From Viridibacterium curvum (lineage in GTDB: Bacteria > Pseudomonadota > Gammaproteobacteria > Burkholderiales > Rhodocyclaceae): DNA of 64,000 bases. The notes under the pieces are model-generated. The model searched no databases. It saw only the letters and a program-made list of their open reading frames with translations, and was not told the origin of the DNA. The translations under genes and the position numbers were made by a program. Positions 32,927-42,016 of the stretch are shown here, in pieces; position 1 is the first letter of the stretch; each line of letters begins with the position of its first letter. The stretch covers positions 496,001 to 560,000 of the forward strand of contig NZ_BAABLD010000008.1 in NCBI RefSeq assembly GCF_039544165.1, given 5' to 3'.

Positions 32927-35900
32927 CAAGCCCGAAGAGGCGCTGACATTTGGCTTTGATATTGGTATCGCTTCAGTCGGCTGGGCGGTGCTGAGTTCGA
33001 CACGAATCGTCGATCTGGGCGTGCGCTGTTTTGATAAGGCCGAAACCGCCAAGGAAGGGGAGCCTCTCAACCTCGCACGTCGCACTGCCCGCCTCATGCG
33101 ACGTCGCCTGCGCCGCCGCGCCTGGCGCTTGACCAAGCTGGCGCGTTTGCTGAAACGCCAAGGACTGATCGCCGACACGAAGTTTTTCACGCGCCATCAA
33201 CCGGAACTGAAGTCCGCGTGGGCTTTGCGCGTAGAAGGATTGGATCGCCGCCTCTCCGCTGATGAATGGGCACGAGTCATCTACCACCTGTGCAAGCATC
33301 GCGGCTTCCACTGGATCAGCCGCGCCGAAGAAAAACAGGCCGAAGGCGATGCCAAGGGTGAAGGTGGCAAGGTCAAGCAGGGTCTGGCGGCCACCAAGAA
33401 GCTGATGCAGGAGAAGGGCTACCGCACAGCCGCTGAAATGGTGCTGGCTGAATTCCCCGAAGCGCAGCGCAACAAGCGCGGCGATTACGGCAAGGCCTTG
33501 TCGCGCATCGAACTCGGCAAAGAGTTGGCCTTGTTGTTCGCGCAGCAGCGCAGCTTCGACAATCCATACGCCAGCGCAGAACTTGAATTGGCCATCCTCG
33601 GCACAGGCGACCGCAAGAGCGGTCTGTTCTGGCAACAGAAGCCTCCACTCGCAGGAGCCGACCTGCTCAAAATGCTGGGCAAATGCACCTTCGAGAAAGC
33701 CGAATATCGCGCGCCCAAGGCCAGCTTCACCGCCGAGCGCCACGTTTGGCTGACGCGTCTGAACAACACGCGCATCGTGGTCGATGGCATCACGCGCGGG
33801 CTTAACGAAGCTGAGCGGCAAATCGCCCTGCCCTTGCCTTACCTGCAAGCCAGCGACCTCACCTACAAGCAATTGCGCGCAGCCCTGGTCAAAGCTGGTT
33901 TGCCGGAAACATTCCGCTTCACCGGACTGGCCTACCCCAGCGAGAAGCAGGCAATGGAGGCCAAGGCCAAAGATCCGGAAACCGGAACACTGACCAAATT
34001 GCCTGCTTTCCAGACCCTGCGCAAACTGCTCAAGGACAAAGGTCTTGAGACTGAGTGGCAAGGCATGGCGGGTGCCGCGCAAGCGGGCAATCCCGAACTG
34101 CTCGACCAGATTGCCTGGGTATTGAGCGTCTTCAAAGACGATGAAGAAGTCAGCAGCGAGTTGGGCAAACTTGCGCTGCCCGGCGGCGAGAAAATGATCG
34201 ACGCCCTGCTCGACATTCGCTTCGACAAATTCCACGCCCTCTCGCTCAAGGCGCTGCGCGCCATCGTGCCGCAAATGGAAAGTGGCCTGCGTTACGACGA
34301 AGCCTGCGTGCGCGCTGGCTATCATCACAGCCAGCTCTTCAAGGTTGGTGAAGGCGAAAGCAAATACCTGCCGCCTTTCTACTCGGGCCGCGACAAGGAT
34401 GGCCGTATGGTGTTTGACGAAAACATGGACATCCCGCGCAACCCGGTCGTGCTGCGTTCGCTCAATCAGGCACGCAAAGTCATGAATGCACTGATCCGCA
34501 AATATGGCTCGCCGGATTCCGTGCGCATTGAAATGGCGCGTGACTTGTCGCGCCCGATGGATGAGCGCAGCAAGGTCAGGAAGCTGCAAGACGAGTTCCG
34601 CGAACGCAACGAAAAGGACAAAGCCGCGTTTGCCGCCGAGTTCGATATCAACCCGAAGAGCCGGGAATTCGAGCGATATCAGCTCTATCGCGAGCAGCAG
34701 GGCAAATGCGCGTATTCACTCAAACCCCTCGACCTCCATCGCGTGCTGCATGATCAGGGCTATGCCGAGGTCGACCACGCGCTGCCCTACTCGCGCAGCT
34801 TTGACGACAGCAAGAACAACAAGGTGCTGGTGCTTGTTGAAGAAAACCGTAACAAGGGCAACCAGACGCCTTACGAGTATCTGGATGGCACCAGCAATAG
34901 CGAGCGCTGGCGGCTCTTCGTCGCGGCGGTCGAAGGTAACAAGCTCTATCGGCTCGCCAAACGCTCTCGCCTGCTGCGCAAGGACTTTGGCGACAAAGAG
35001 GCCGAAGGATTCCGCGACCGCAACCTCAACGACACGCGCTACATCTGCCGCTTCTTCAAGAACTACGTCGAGCGTTACCTGAAGCTTGCGGACGACAGCG
35101 ACAACAAGCGTGTGGTCGTTGTCAGCGGCCAGCTCACGTCTTTCCTGCGCGCACGCTGGGGCCTCCACAAAGTGCGCAGCGACAGCGATCGTCACCACGC
35201 GCTGGATGCTGCCGTGGTCGCGGCCTGCACGCACGGCATGGTCAAGCGTCTGTCCGATTACTCACGCCGCAAGGTGCTGGAGAAAGTGCGCGAAGGATTC
35301 GTCGACATCGAGACGGGCGAAATCGTGAACCCGGCCATGCTTGGCCAGCTCGAAGCACACTTCCCTGACCCGTGGCCGCACTTCCGCCATGAACTGAATA
35401 CGCGCTTGTTCAACGACAACGTCGAGCAAGCGCGCGAAGACCTCGCAAAACTCGGCACCTACCCTGAAGAAGCGCTACAAAAACTCAGGCCCTTGTTCGT
35501 ATCCCGTGCGCCGCAGCGGCGCAACGGAGGTGCCGCACATAAGGACACGATCTACGGTCAGCGCGAAAGCTTGAAAGCACAGGGCGGCGTGACGCAGAAA
35601 GTGCCTCTGTCCAGCTTGAGCCTTGCCGATTTTGGCGAGCCCGGCAACGACAAGAAGCCTTGCAAACTCATCGACCCGCATCGAAACGAGAAACTTTATG
35701 CCGCTATCCGCGAGAGACTAGAAGCGCACGGTGGCAAAGGCGACAAAGCCTTCCCGCCCAATAACCCGCTGCGCAAGCCGGATCGCGACGGTAATCCGAC
35801 CGGGCCGGTGGTGCGCACGGTCACGATAGTGATCGACAAACTCTCCGGCATCCCTGTACGTGGCGGCATAGCCAAGAACGACAGCATGCTGCGCGTGGAC

Positions 35901-36296
35901 GTGTTCAGCAAGGCAGGCAAGTTCCATCTGGTGCCTGTGTATGTGCATCACAGCGTGGCCAAGGAGTTGCCGAACCGGGCGATTGTGGCGTTCAAGGATG
36001 AGGAGGAATGGACGCTGATTGACGATAGTTTTGTATTCTGTTTCTCGCTCTATCCCAACGACTTCGTTCGCATTCAACAAAAGGGTAAAGAGCAGATCGT
36101 TGGCTACTACGCAGGATGTGATCGAAGTGACGCATCTGTTGCAGTGTGGTGCCACGATAGAAACACATCGGTCGGGACCGATGGTTTGATTCGTAAGATT
36201 GGCGTCAAGACTGCACTTTCTGTCGAGAAGTGCAATGTCGACGTCCTCGGCAATATCTACCCAGCGCCAAAGGAAGCGCGTCGTGGTCTGGCGTAG
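32916..36296 (+). CDS. cas9: CRISPR-associated endonuclease Cas9, type II-C
   Basis: The 1126-residue protein cuts DNA guided by crRNA:tracrRNA. RuvC-I is FGFDIGIASVGWAV with Asp15, followed by an arginine-rich bridge helix (residues about 55-80, RLMRRRLRRRAWRL). RuvC-II is SVRIEMARDLS with Glu539. The HNH domain has VDHALPYS with His621 and the downstream NKVLVLVEENRNKGNQTPYE. RuvC-III is HHALDAAVVAACT with His761 and Asp764. A C-terminal PAM-interacting region follows (KFHLVPVYVHH, EEWTLIDDSFVFCFSLYPND). All nuclease residues are intact. ATG 32916 is chosen for GAGGGA upstream; 32901 is in frame. It overlaps cas1 by 14 nt. The PAM cannot be read. Confidence 0.97.
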   Translation: MQGNKPEEALTFGFDIGIASVGWAVLSSTRIVDLGVRCFDKAETAKEGEPLNLARRTARLMRRRLRRRAWRLTKLARLLKRQGLIADTKFFTRHQPELKSAWALRVEGLDRRLSADEWARVIYHLCKHRGFHWISRAEEKQAEGDAKGEGGKVKQGLAATKKLMQEKGYRTAAEMVLAEFPEAQRNKRGDYGKALSRIELGKELALLFAQQRSFDNPYASAELELAILGTGDRKSGLFWQQKPPLAGADLLKMLGKCTFEKAEYRAPKASFTAERHVWLTRLNNTRIVVDGITRGLNEAERQIALPLPYLQASDLTYKQLRAALVKAGLPETFRFTGLAYPSEKQAMEAKAKDPETGTLTKLPAFQTLRKLLKDKGLETEWQGMAGAAQAGNPELLDQIAWVLSVFKDDEEVSSELGKLALPGGEKMIDALLDIRFDKFHALSLKALRAIVPQMESGLRYDEACVRAGYHHSQLFKVGEGESKYLPPFYSGRDKDGRMVFDENMDIPRNPVVLRSLNQARKVMNALIRKYGSPDSVRIEMARDLSRPMDERSKVRKLQDEFRERNEKDKAAFAAEFDINPKSREFERYQLYREQQGKCAYSLKPLDLHRVLHDQGYAEVDHALPYSRSFDDSKNNKVLVLVEENRNKGNQTPYEYLDGTSNSERWRLFVAAVEGNKLYRLAKRSRLLRKDFGDKEAEGFRDRNLNDTRYICRFFKNYVERYLKLADDSDNKRVVVVSGQLTSFLRARWGLHKVRSDSDRHHALDAAVVAACTHGMVKRLSDYSRRKVLEKVREGFVDIETGEIVNPAMLGQLEAHFPDPWPHFRHELNTRLFNDNVEQAREDLAKLGTYPEEALQKLRPLFVSRAPQRRNGGAAHKDTIYGQRESLKAQGGVTQKVPLSSLSLADFGEPGNDKKPCKLIDPHRNEKLYAAIRERLEAHGGKGDKAFPPNNPLRKPDRDGNPTGPVVRTVTIVIDKLSGIPVRGGIAKNDSMLRVDVFSKAGKFHLVPVYVHHSVAKELPNRAIVAFKDEEEWTLIDDSFVFCFSLYPNDFVRIQQKGKEQIVGYYAGCDRSDASVAVWCHDRNTSVGTDGLIRKIGVKTALSVEKCNVDVLGNIYPAPKEARRGLA

Positions 36297-37197
36297 CGTT
36301 GTCATCTCGCGGCCCTCGAAGCTGAGGCGCGAACATTTCTCGCTGGTCATCGAGCAGGATGAGTCTGCGCGCGTGCCGTTCGAGGACATCGCGGTGATCG
36401 TTCTCAATCACCGCGAAATCACGCTCACCCATCCAGTGCTGTCGGCCTGCGGTGAATACGGCATCGGACTTTTTGCCACCGGAGACAATCATCAGCCCAG
36501 CGGCGTATTCCTGCCGTTCCTGCAACATAGTCGCGCCACGCGCATGCAACGCCTGCAACTGGACATCGACAAGCCCAGCGCCAAGCGCGCCTGGGCCGAG
36601 ATCGTGAAGGTGAAGATCGCCAATCAGGCGGCCTGTATGGTTCTAGCCAAGCGTGGCGATGCGGGGCGCCTGGAGTCCTACTCGCGGCGCGTGCGTTCAG
36701 GCGATACGGAAAACATGGAGGCGCAGGCCAGCGCCTATTACTTCCCGCAGCTTTTCGGCACCGGCTTCCACCGCGCGCAGGAGCGCTGGAGCAATGCCGC
36801 GCTGGACTATGGCTACGCCGTGCTGCGCGGTGCGATTGCGCGTGGCTTGGTGGCGCACGGCTTCCTGCCCAGCATCGGCCTGTTTCATCGCAGCGAGCAG
36901 AACGCCTTCAACCTTGCCGACGATGTCATCGAACCTTTCCGCCCGCTGGTGGATTTGCATGTGGTCAAGCAAGCCAATGCCGAGATCGATGCCGAGCGCG
37001 AGTTGTCACCCGCCGACAAGGTAGCGCTGGTGGGTTTGCTGAACGTCGATATGGGTATGCCACGCGGCACGATGAGCGTGCTGTCCTCCATCGAGCAGAT
37101 GATTGAATCGCTGGTTCGCGTGTATGAGGGTGGCAGCGAAACCCTGCTGGAGCTGCCGCGCCTGATCGGACTTAGGCAGCACGTCGTCGAGGGATAG
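36283..37197 (+). CDS. cas1: CRISPR adaptation endonuclease Cas1 (type II-C)
   Basis: A GTG at 36283, with AAGGA upstream, gives 304 residues beginning VVWRSVVISRPSKLRREHFS, the same length as Neisseria Cas1. The central metal-binding segment includes SEQNAFNLADDVIEPFRPLV, with the Asp pair of the integrase site, and a Glu from the preceding ENMEAQASAYYF segment. Cas1 with Cas2 integrates new spacers at the array. The start lies inside the 3' end of cas9 (14-nt overlap), so the genes are translationally coupled. Confidence 0.95.
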   Translation: MVWRSVVISRPSKLRREHFSLVIEQDESARVPFEDIAVIVLNHREITLTHPVLSACGEYGIGLFATGDNHQPSGVFLPFLQHSRATRMQRLQLDIDKPSAKRAWAEIVKVKIANQAACMVLAKRGDAGRLESYSRRVRSGDTENMEAQASAYYFPQLFGTGFHRAQERWSNAALDYGYAVLRGAIARGLVAHGFLPSIGLFHRSEQNAFNLADDVIEPFRPLVDLHVVKQANAEIDAERELSPADKVALVGLLNVDMGMPRGTMSVLSSIEQMIESLVRVYEGGSETLLELPRLIGLRQHVVEG

Positions 37198-37210
37198 CGG
37201 GAGCCAAACC

Positions 37211-37543
37211 GTGGGACAGGACACGAGGCGATACATGCGAATGATGGTCTTCTTCGATTTGCCCGTTGTCACCCGCGCTGAGCGCCGCGCTTACACCCAG
37301 TTCCGCCGTTTCCTGCTCAGCGAGGGCTACGACATGATCCAGTTCTCGGTCTACGGCCGCATCCTCAATGGCGCGGACGCGCAGGAGAAACACATGAAGC
37401 GCCTGGTGGCCAACCTGCCGCCTGACGGCTCAGTACGCGTCCTGACCGTCACAGAGAAACAGTACGCCTCCATGGCACTGCTGGTCGGCATGCCGCTTTT
37501 TCAGGAAAAAGCCGTCACGGCCAATCAATTGCTGCTGTTCTGA
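37211..37543 (+). CDS. cas2: CRISPR adaptation protein Cas2 (type II-C)
   Basis: The 110-residue protein contains YMRMMVFFDLPVVTRAERRA, with the conserved Asp after the first strand, and FLLSEGYDMIQFSVYGRILN. This is the Cas2 ferredoxin-like fold that bridges two Cas1 dimers. The GTG at 37211 (GGGAG upstream) is used; an ATG at 37235 would also leave the fold whole. It is the last gene of cas9-cas1-cas2 and ends 60 nt before the array. Confidence 0.93.
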   Translation: MGQDTRRYMRMMVFFDLPVVTRAERRAYTQFRRFLLSEGYDMIQFSVYGRILNGADAQEKHMKRLVANLPPDGSVRVLTVTEKQYASMALLVGMPLFQEKAVTANQLLLF

Positions 37544-37559
37544 TGGCTTTTGGAAAAAC

Positions 37560-37592
37560 AAACCCGCGCCAAGCCAAGCTTGACGCGGGTTT
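37560..37592. terminator. hairpin between cas2 and the array, best read on the minus strand
   Basis: AAACCCGCG (37560-37568) pairs with CGCGGGTTT (37584-37592), with a second inner CAAGC/GCTTG pairing. Read on the minus strand the stem is followed by TGTTTTTCC, a good terminator for pre-crRNA running out of the array. On the plus strand only three Ts follow, so it would be weaker for cas2. Confidence 0.75.
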
Positions 37593-37603
37593 CAATTGCC
37601 TCT

Positions 37604-40389
37604 GATTGTAGCTATCCGGGGTGAGAGAGGGAGCTACAACGATGCACCAGCAGGCGCTTTTCGTCGTCTTGATTGTAGCTATCCGGGGTGAGAGAGGGAG
37701 CTACAACTGCCTTCGTGCCGCATGTCGTGGAACGTCAGATTGTAGCTATCCGGGGTGAGAGAGGGAGCTACAACGGCTTCAACCGGAGCAGCTGCAGCGG
37801 CCTTGATTGTAGCTATCCGGGGTGAGAGAGGGAGCTACAACTCTTCACGGTAACAGGCAACCATTGGGATGGATTGTAGCTATCCGGGGTGAGAGAGGGA
37901 GCTACAACATCTCGGCAAGCACCGCCGACAGAGGCGAAGATTGTAGCTATCCGGGGTGAGAGAGGGAGCTACAACCACATGCGTCTTGCCCACATTCACA
38001 CCGCCGATTGTAGCTATCCGGGGTGAGAGAGGGAGCTACAACCTCATTTTCAGTGGAAAGATGAGACGATTTGATTGTAGCTATCCGGGGTGAGAGAGGG
38101 AGCTACAACCGTTGTCGTATGCCTTCTTGAGTTCGGTTTCGATTGTAGCTATCCGGGGTGAGAGAGGGAGCTACAACCCACATGAGCGACTACCTCAAGC
38201 GCCTCGCGATTGTAGCTATCCGGGGTGAGAGAGGGAGCTACAACGCCGCGAACGGCAACTTCGACAACCGGTCGGATTGTAGCTATCCGGGGTGAGAGAG
38301 GGAGCTACAACATCATGGTCGAGGTGCTGGACGACTGCAAGGATTGTAGCTATCCGGGGTGAGAGAGGGAGCTACAACGCGGGTGGTGATGGACTTCATC
38401 ACTTCTTCGATTGTAGCTATCCGGGGTGAGAGAGGGAGCTACAACCTTCCCGCTGAACACGATGCGATGCCACTCGATTGTAGCTATCCGGGGTGAGAGA
38501 GGGAGCTACAACCCTGCCTGTGCAGGGCAAGACGCTGTGTCTGATTGTAGCTATCCGGGGTGAGAGAGGGAGCTACAACACGTTGTCGCGAGAGGATGAA
38601 CTGCAGGCCGATTGTAGCTATCCGGGGTGAGAGAGGGAGCTACAACCAGTTGCAGCATCGCATCAACCGTGCGACGGATTGTAGCTATCCGGGGTGAGAG
38701 AGGGAGCTACAACCGCGGCGGCGTTGACGAGGCGCGGGAGTGTGATTGTAGCTATCCGGGGTGAGAGAGGGAGCTACAACGATGGCGCGCCCGATGTGTT
38801 CTATCTCTACGATTGTAGCTATCCGGGGTGAGAGAGGGAGCTACAACGTGCGGATTGCTGGGGGTGGTCAGTTGTCGGATTGTAGCTATCCGGGGTGAGA
38901 GAGGGAGCTACAACATTTCGCCGGTTGGTTTGATCACGACGAGCGATTGTAGCTATCCGGGGTGAGAGAGGGAGCTACAACTGCTGGCGCGATGGCTCGT
39001 TGCGCGCGCTGGATTGTAGCTATCCGGGGTGAGAGAGGGAGCTACAACAGCGCGCCGGCTGCGTCGTCTGCGATGTAGGATTGTAGCTATCCGGGGTGAG
39101 AGAGGGAGCTACAACTCGTGACAGGCTCTCACAACTGGACAGAGCGATTGTAGCTATCCGGGGTGAGAGAGGGAGCTACAACAACAAAACAGAACAGGAA
39201 TACAGGCGCAGCGATTGTAGCTATCCGGGGTGAGAGAGGGAGCTACAACGCATTTGCTATTCGATGGAGCTGCTGCCGCGATTGTAGCTATCCGGGGTGA
39301 GAGAGGGAGCTACAACCAGCTGCAGGAAGGCATCAGCCGCTGCCGTGATTGTAGCTATCCGGGGTGAGAGAGGGAGCTACAACGAGTGCTGCTGAGGCCT
39401 GCGCAAAGAAGGGGATTGTAGCTATCCGGGGTGAGAGAGGGAGCTACAACATTGCCGCTGATGGCCTGAACCGCTCTGTCGATTGTAGCTATCCGGGGTG
39501 AGAGAGGGAGCTACAACAATCTGGAACGACGCACGCTTGCGCGCCTCGATTGTAGCTATCCGGGGTGAGAGAGGGAGCTACAACCCAGCTCTGCAGGGTG
39601 CGCCAACTGTCGCGGATTGTAGCTATCCGGGGTGAGAGAGGGAGCTACAACCCGTTGAGGTAGGTGTCGCGCAGCGCGTCGGGATTGTAGCTATCCGGGG
39701 TGAGAGAGGGAGCTACAACGCTGCCGCTGATCTCAAACGTTATGTCTCAGATTGTAGCTATCCGGGGTGAGAGAGGGAGCTACAACTCTCCTGTGAGTGC
39801 TTCGCACACATGCCAAGATTGTAGCTATCCGGGGTGAGAGAGGGAGCTACAACGGCACCATCGGCATGGCGCGGCTCGACTACGATTGTAGCTATCCGGG
39901 GTGAGAGAGGGAGCTACAACGAGGCGGTCGAGCATCGCGGACGAGATCCAGATTGTAGCTATCCGGGGTGAGAGAGGGAGCTACAACGTCGTCGTCCATC
40001 TGCAGGCTGAGGTCGGCGATTGTAGCTATCCGGGGTGAGAGAGGGAGCTACAACCGATTGGATGCCCATGTTGGGTACGCCGCAGATTGTAGCTATCCGG
40101 GGTGAGAGAGGGAGCTACAACTGACGCCGCGCGCAGCGTGCCGGCCTGGCCGATTGTAGCTATCCGGGGTGAGAGAGGGAGCTACAACGCTTCCTGAGCA
40201 GAGAATGTCTCTGCCGCGGATTGTAGCTATCCGGGGTGAGAGAGGGAGCTACAACGACGCGGCTGATGCGCACGACGGCGTCGAAGATTGTAGCTATCCG
40301 GGGTGAGAGAGGGAGCTACAACGACGCGCACGGTCGAATCCGCAGCCGTCAGGATTGTAGCTATCCGGGGTGAGAGAGGGAGCTACAAC
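37604..40389 (-). CRISPR. type II-C CRISPR array, 42 repeats and 41 spacers
   Basis: Forty-two copies of a 37-nt repeat (plus-strand ends GATTGTAGCTATCCGG.. and ..GAGCTACAAC) recur every 67 nt. Thirty-nine spacers are 30 nt; those before 38141 and before 39683 are 31 nt. All repeats, including the terminal ones, read identical by eye. On the minus strand the repeat begins GTTGTAGCTCCC and ends TAGCTACAATC, like the Neisseria II-C repeat (GTTGTAGCTCCC..TACAAT), so crRNAs are made from the minus strand, opposite to cas9. The terminal TACAAT could act as a -10 box inside each repeat, but the extended TG found in Neisseria is missing. The likely leader side is 40390-40443. Confidence 0.98.
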
Positions 40390-40443
40390 AAAACCCTAAA
40401 ATGTAGGGCGGGATGCAGGGGATTCTGACGCCTCACTGCTACC

Positions 40444-41373
40444 TCAGGGCGCCGGAAAGTGCGCGCGCCAGTGCCGCGCAATATCCACCCGACGCGTGAC
40501 CCACACGCGGTCGTGCTTCTCGATGTGGTCGAGGAAGTCGATGAGGGCCTTCATGCGCCCCGGGCGGCCGAGCAGGCGGCAGTGCATGCCGATGCTCATC
40601 ATCTTGGGGGCGTCTTCGCCTTCGGCGTAGAGCACGTCGAAAGTGTCGCGCAGGTAGGTGAAGAAATCGCTGGCCTGCGAGTAGCCTTGTGGCAGGGCGA
40701 AGCGCATGTCATTGACGTCGAGCGTGTAGGGCACGATGAGTTGCTGCTCGGTGCTGCCGTCGGTCTTCTGCACGGGCATCCAGAAGGGCAGGTCGTCGCC
40801 GTAGTAGTCGCTGTCGTAGAGAAAGCCGCCGTAGTCGGCGACGAGGCGATGGGTGTTGGGCGAATCGCGGCCGGTGTACCAGCCGAGTGCACGTTCGCCG
40901 GTGAGGCGCTCGATGATCTCCATGCCGATGCGCAGGTGTTCGCGCTCGGTGGCTTCGTCGATGTGCTGGTAGTGGATCCAGCGCCAGCCGTGGCAGGCGA
41001 TTTCGTGGCCGAGTTCCTTGAAGGCTGCGGTGAGTTCGGGGTGGCGTTCGAGGGCCATGCTGACGCCGAACACGGTGAGGGGCAGGCCGCGTTTTTCGAA
41101 CTCGCGCAGGATGCGCCAGACGCCGACGCGCGAGCCGTATTCGTAGATGCCTTCCATGGACATGTGGCGGTCGGGGAAGGCGGGCGGGTTGAAGAGCTCG
41201 GAGAGGAACTGTTCGCTGCCGGGGTCGCCGTGCAGTACGGAGTTCTCGCCGCCTTCTTCGTAGTTGAGGACGAACTGGACGGCGATCTTTGCGCGGCCGG
41301 GCCAGTTGGCGTGGGGCGGGTTGCGGCCGTAGCCGACGAGATCGCGTGGATAGGCAGATGATTGATCCGTCAT
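40444..41373 (-). CDS. puuE: allantoinase of the polysaccharide-deacetylase family (PuuE)
   Basis: The 309-residue protein begins DLVGYGRNPPHANWPGRAKI and contains NYEEGGENSVLHGD, ALERHPELTAAFKELGHEIA and ACHGWRWIHYQHIDE. These are hallmarks of the metal-independent PuuE-type allantoinase, which opens the allantoin ring to give allantoate. A strong AAGGAGAG precedes the ATG, which overlaps the stop of the upstream gene in an ATGA. The enzymes for the three earlier steps (puuD, hiuH, uraD) lie in the same cluster. It ends about 50 nt from the CRISPR array. Confidence 0.92.
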   Translation of the reverse strand: MTDQSSAYPRDLVGYGRNPPHANWPGRAKIAVQFVLNYEEGGENSVLHGDPGSEQFLSELFNPPAFPDRHMSMEGIYEYGSRVGVWRILREFEKRGLPLTVFGVSMALERHPELTAAFKELGHEIACHGWRWIHYQHIDEATEREHLRIGMEIIERLTGERALGWYTGRDSPNTHRLVADYGGFLYDSDYYGDDLPFWMPVQKTDGSTEQQLIVPYTLDVNDMRFALPQGYSQASDFFTYLRDTFDVLYAEGEDAPKMMSIGMHCRLLGRPGRMKALIDFLDHIEKHDRVWVTRRVDIARHWRAHFPAP

Positions 41374-41972
41374 GAACCCTCTCCTTGTCGTTTGCAAGCC
41401 GGCACGAGCTGCTCGATATCCGCCAGGTCGGGGCTGCTGCATTGCCAGCTGACGAGGCCGGCACGATTGACCGAACCCTGGAGGATCAACGATTCGGCAG
41501 GCTTGCCATCCTGTGCGAGTACGACGCGAATCTGCCCACCGGGCTGCACGTAAAGGCTGTAGATCCGCTCGTTGCGGAAGTCCTCGGGCGCTGGCACGCC
41601 GGCTTCGCGGTTGTCACGCGGCCAGGCATCGTTGCTCTGGTAGGCCGAGACGATCGCAGCCTTGACCTGCATCGCCGCGACAAAGGCTTCCATCAGGCGC
41701 CCGGTCTGCAGGGCACGCTGTCTCTGAGCTGCAGCGAGACTGGCACCGGCGCTGACGGCGTCGTTAAGCGCTGCGGTCTCCTGGCCGACCCTGCCGGCCG
41801 CCGCATCGAGCGCGCGAACGCCCTGCTCGACGCCTGCCCCGAGCCGCGCTTCGGCCTCGGCAAGGCGCGCCTTTTCGGCTGCGAGTTTGCTGCGCTCGCC
41901 TTGCATCCAGAAACCGGCCGCAACGACCGCCGCGATCACTACCGCAATACCGAGCGTCTTTCCCGAAGCCAT
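41370..41972 (-). CDS. membrane-anchored coiled-coil protein with a pilin-like C-terminal domain
   Basis: The 200-residue protein has one N-terminal membrane helix (TLGIAVVIAAVVAAGFWM) and a charged helical region (residues about 24-55, LAAEKARLAEAEARL). The C-terminal part, about 100-200, reads AIVSAYQSNDAWPRDNREAG.. IRVVLAQDGK.. WQCSSPDLADIEQLVPACK. That pattern and the Cys pair resemble type IV pilin globular domains, but there is no prepilin peptidase site at the N-terminus. It lies between puuD and puuE, overlapping the latter by 4 nt. Its role in urate catabolism is unknown. Confidence 0.65.
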   Translation of the reverse strand: MASGKTLGIAVVIAAVVAAGFWMQGERSKLAAEKARLAEAEARLGAGVEQGVRALDAAAGRVGQETAALNDAVSAGASLAAAQRQRALQTGRLMEAFVAAMQVKAAIVSAYQSNDAWPRDNREAGVPAPEDFRNERIYSLYVQPGGQIRVVLAQDGKPAESLILQGSVNRAGLVSWQCSSPDLADIEQLVPACKRQGEGS

Positions 41973-42016
41973 TGTCGGCGCTACTCCGTGCAGGCATCCG
42001 GCTGGATGCGAAGTCA

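Noticed and set aside
37544..37603. Array leader on the cas2 side
   Set aside because: Repeat orientation and the direction of the terminator place the 3' end of the pre-crRNA here. The leader should be at the 40390 side.
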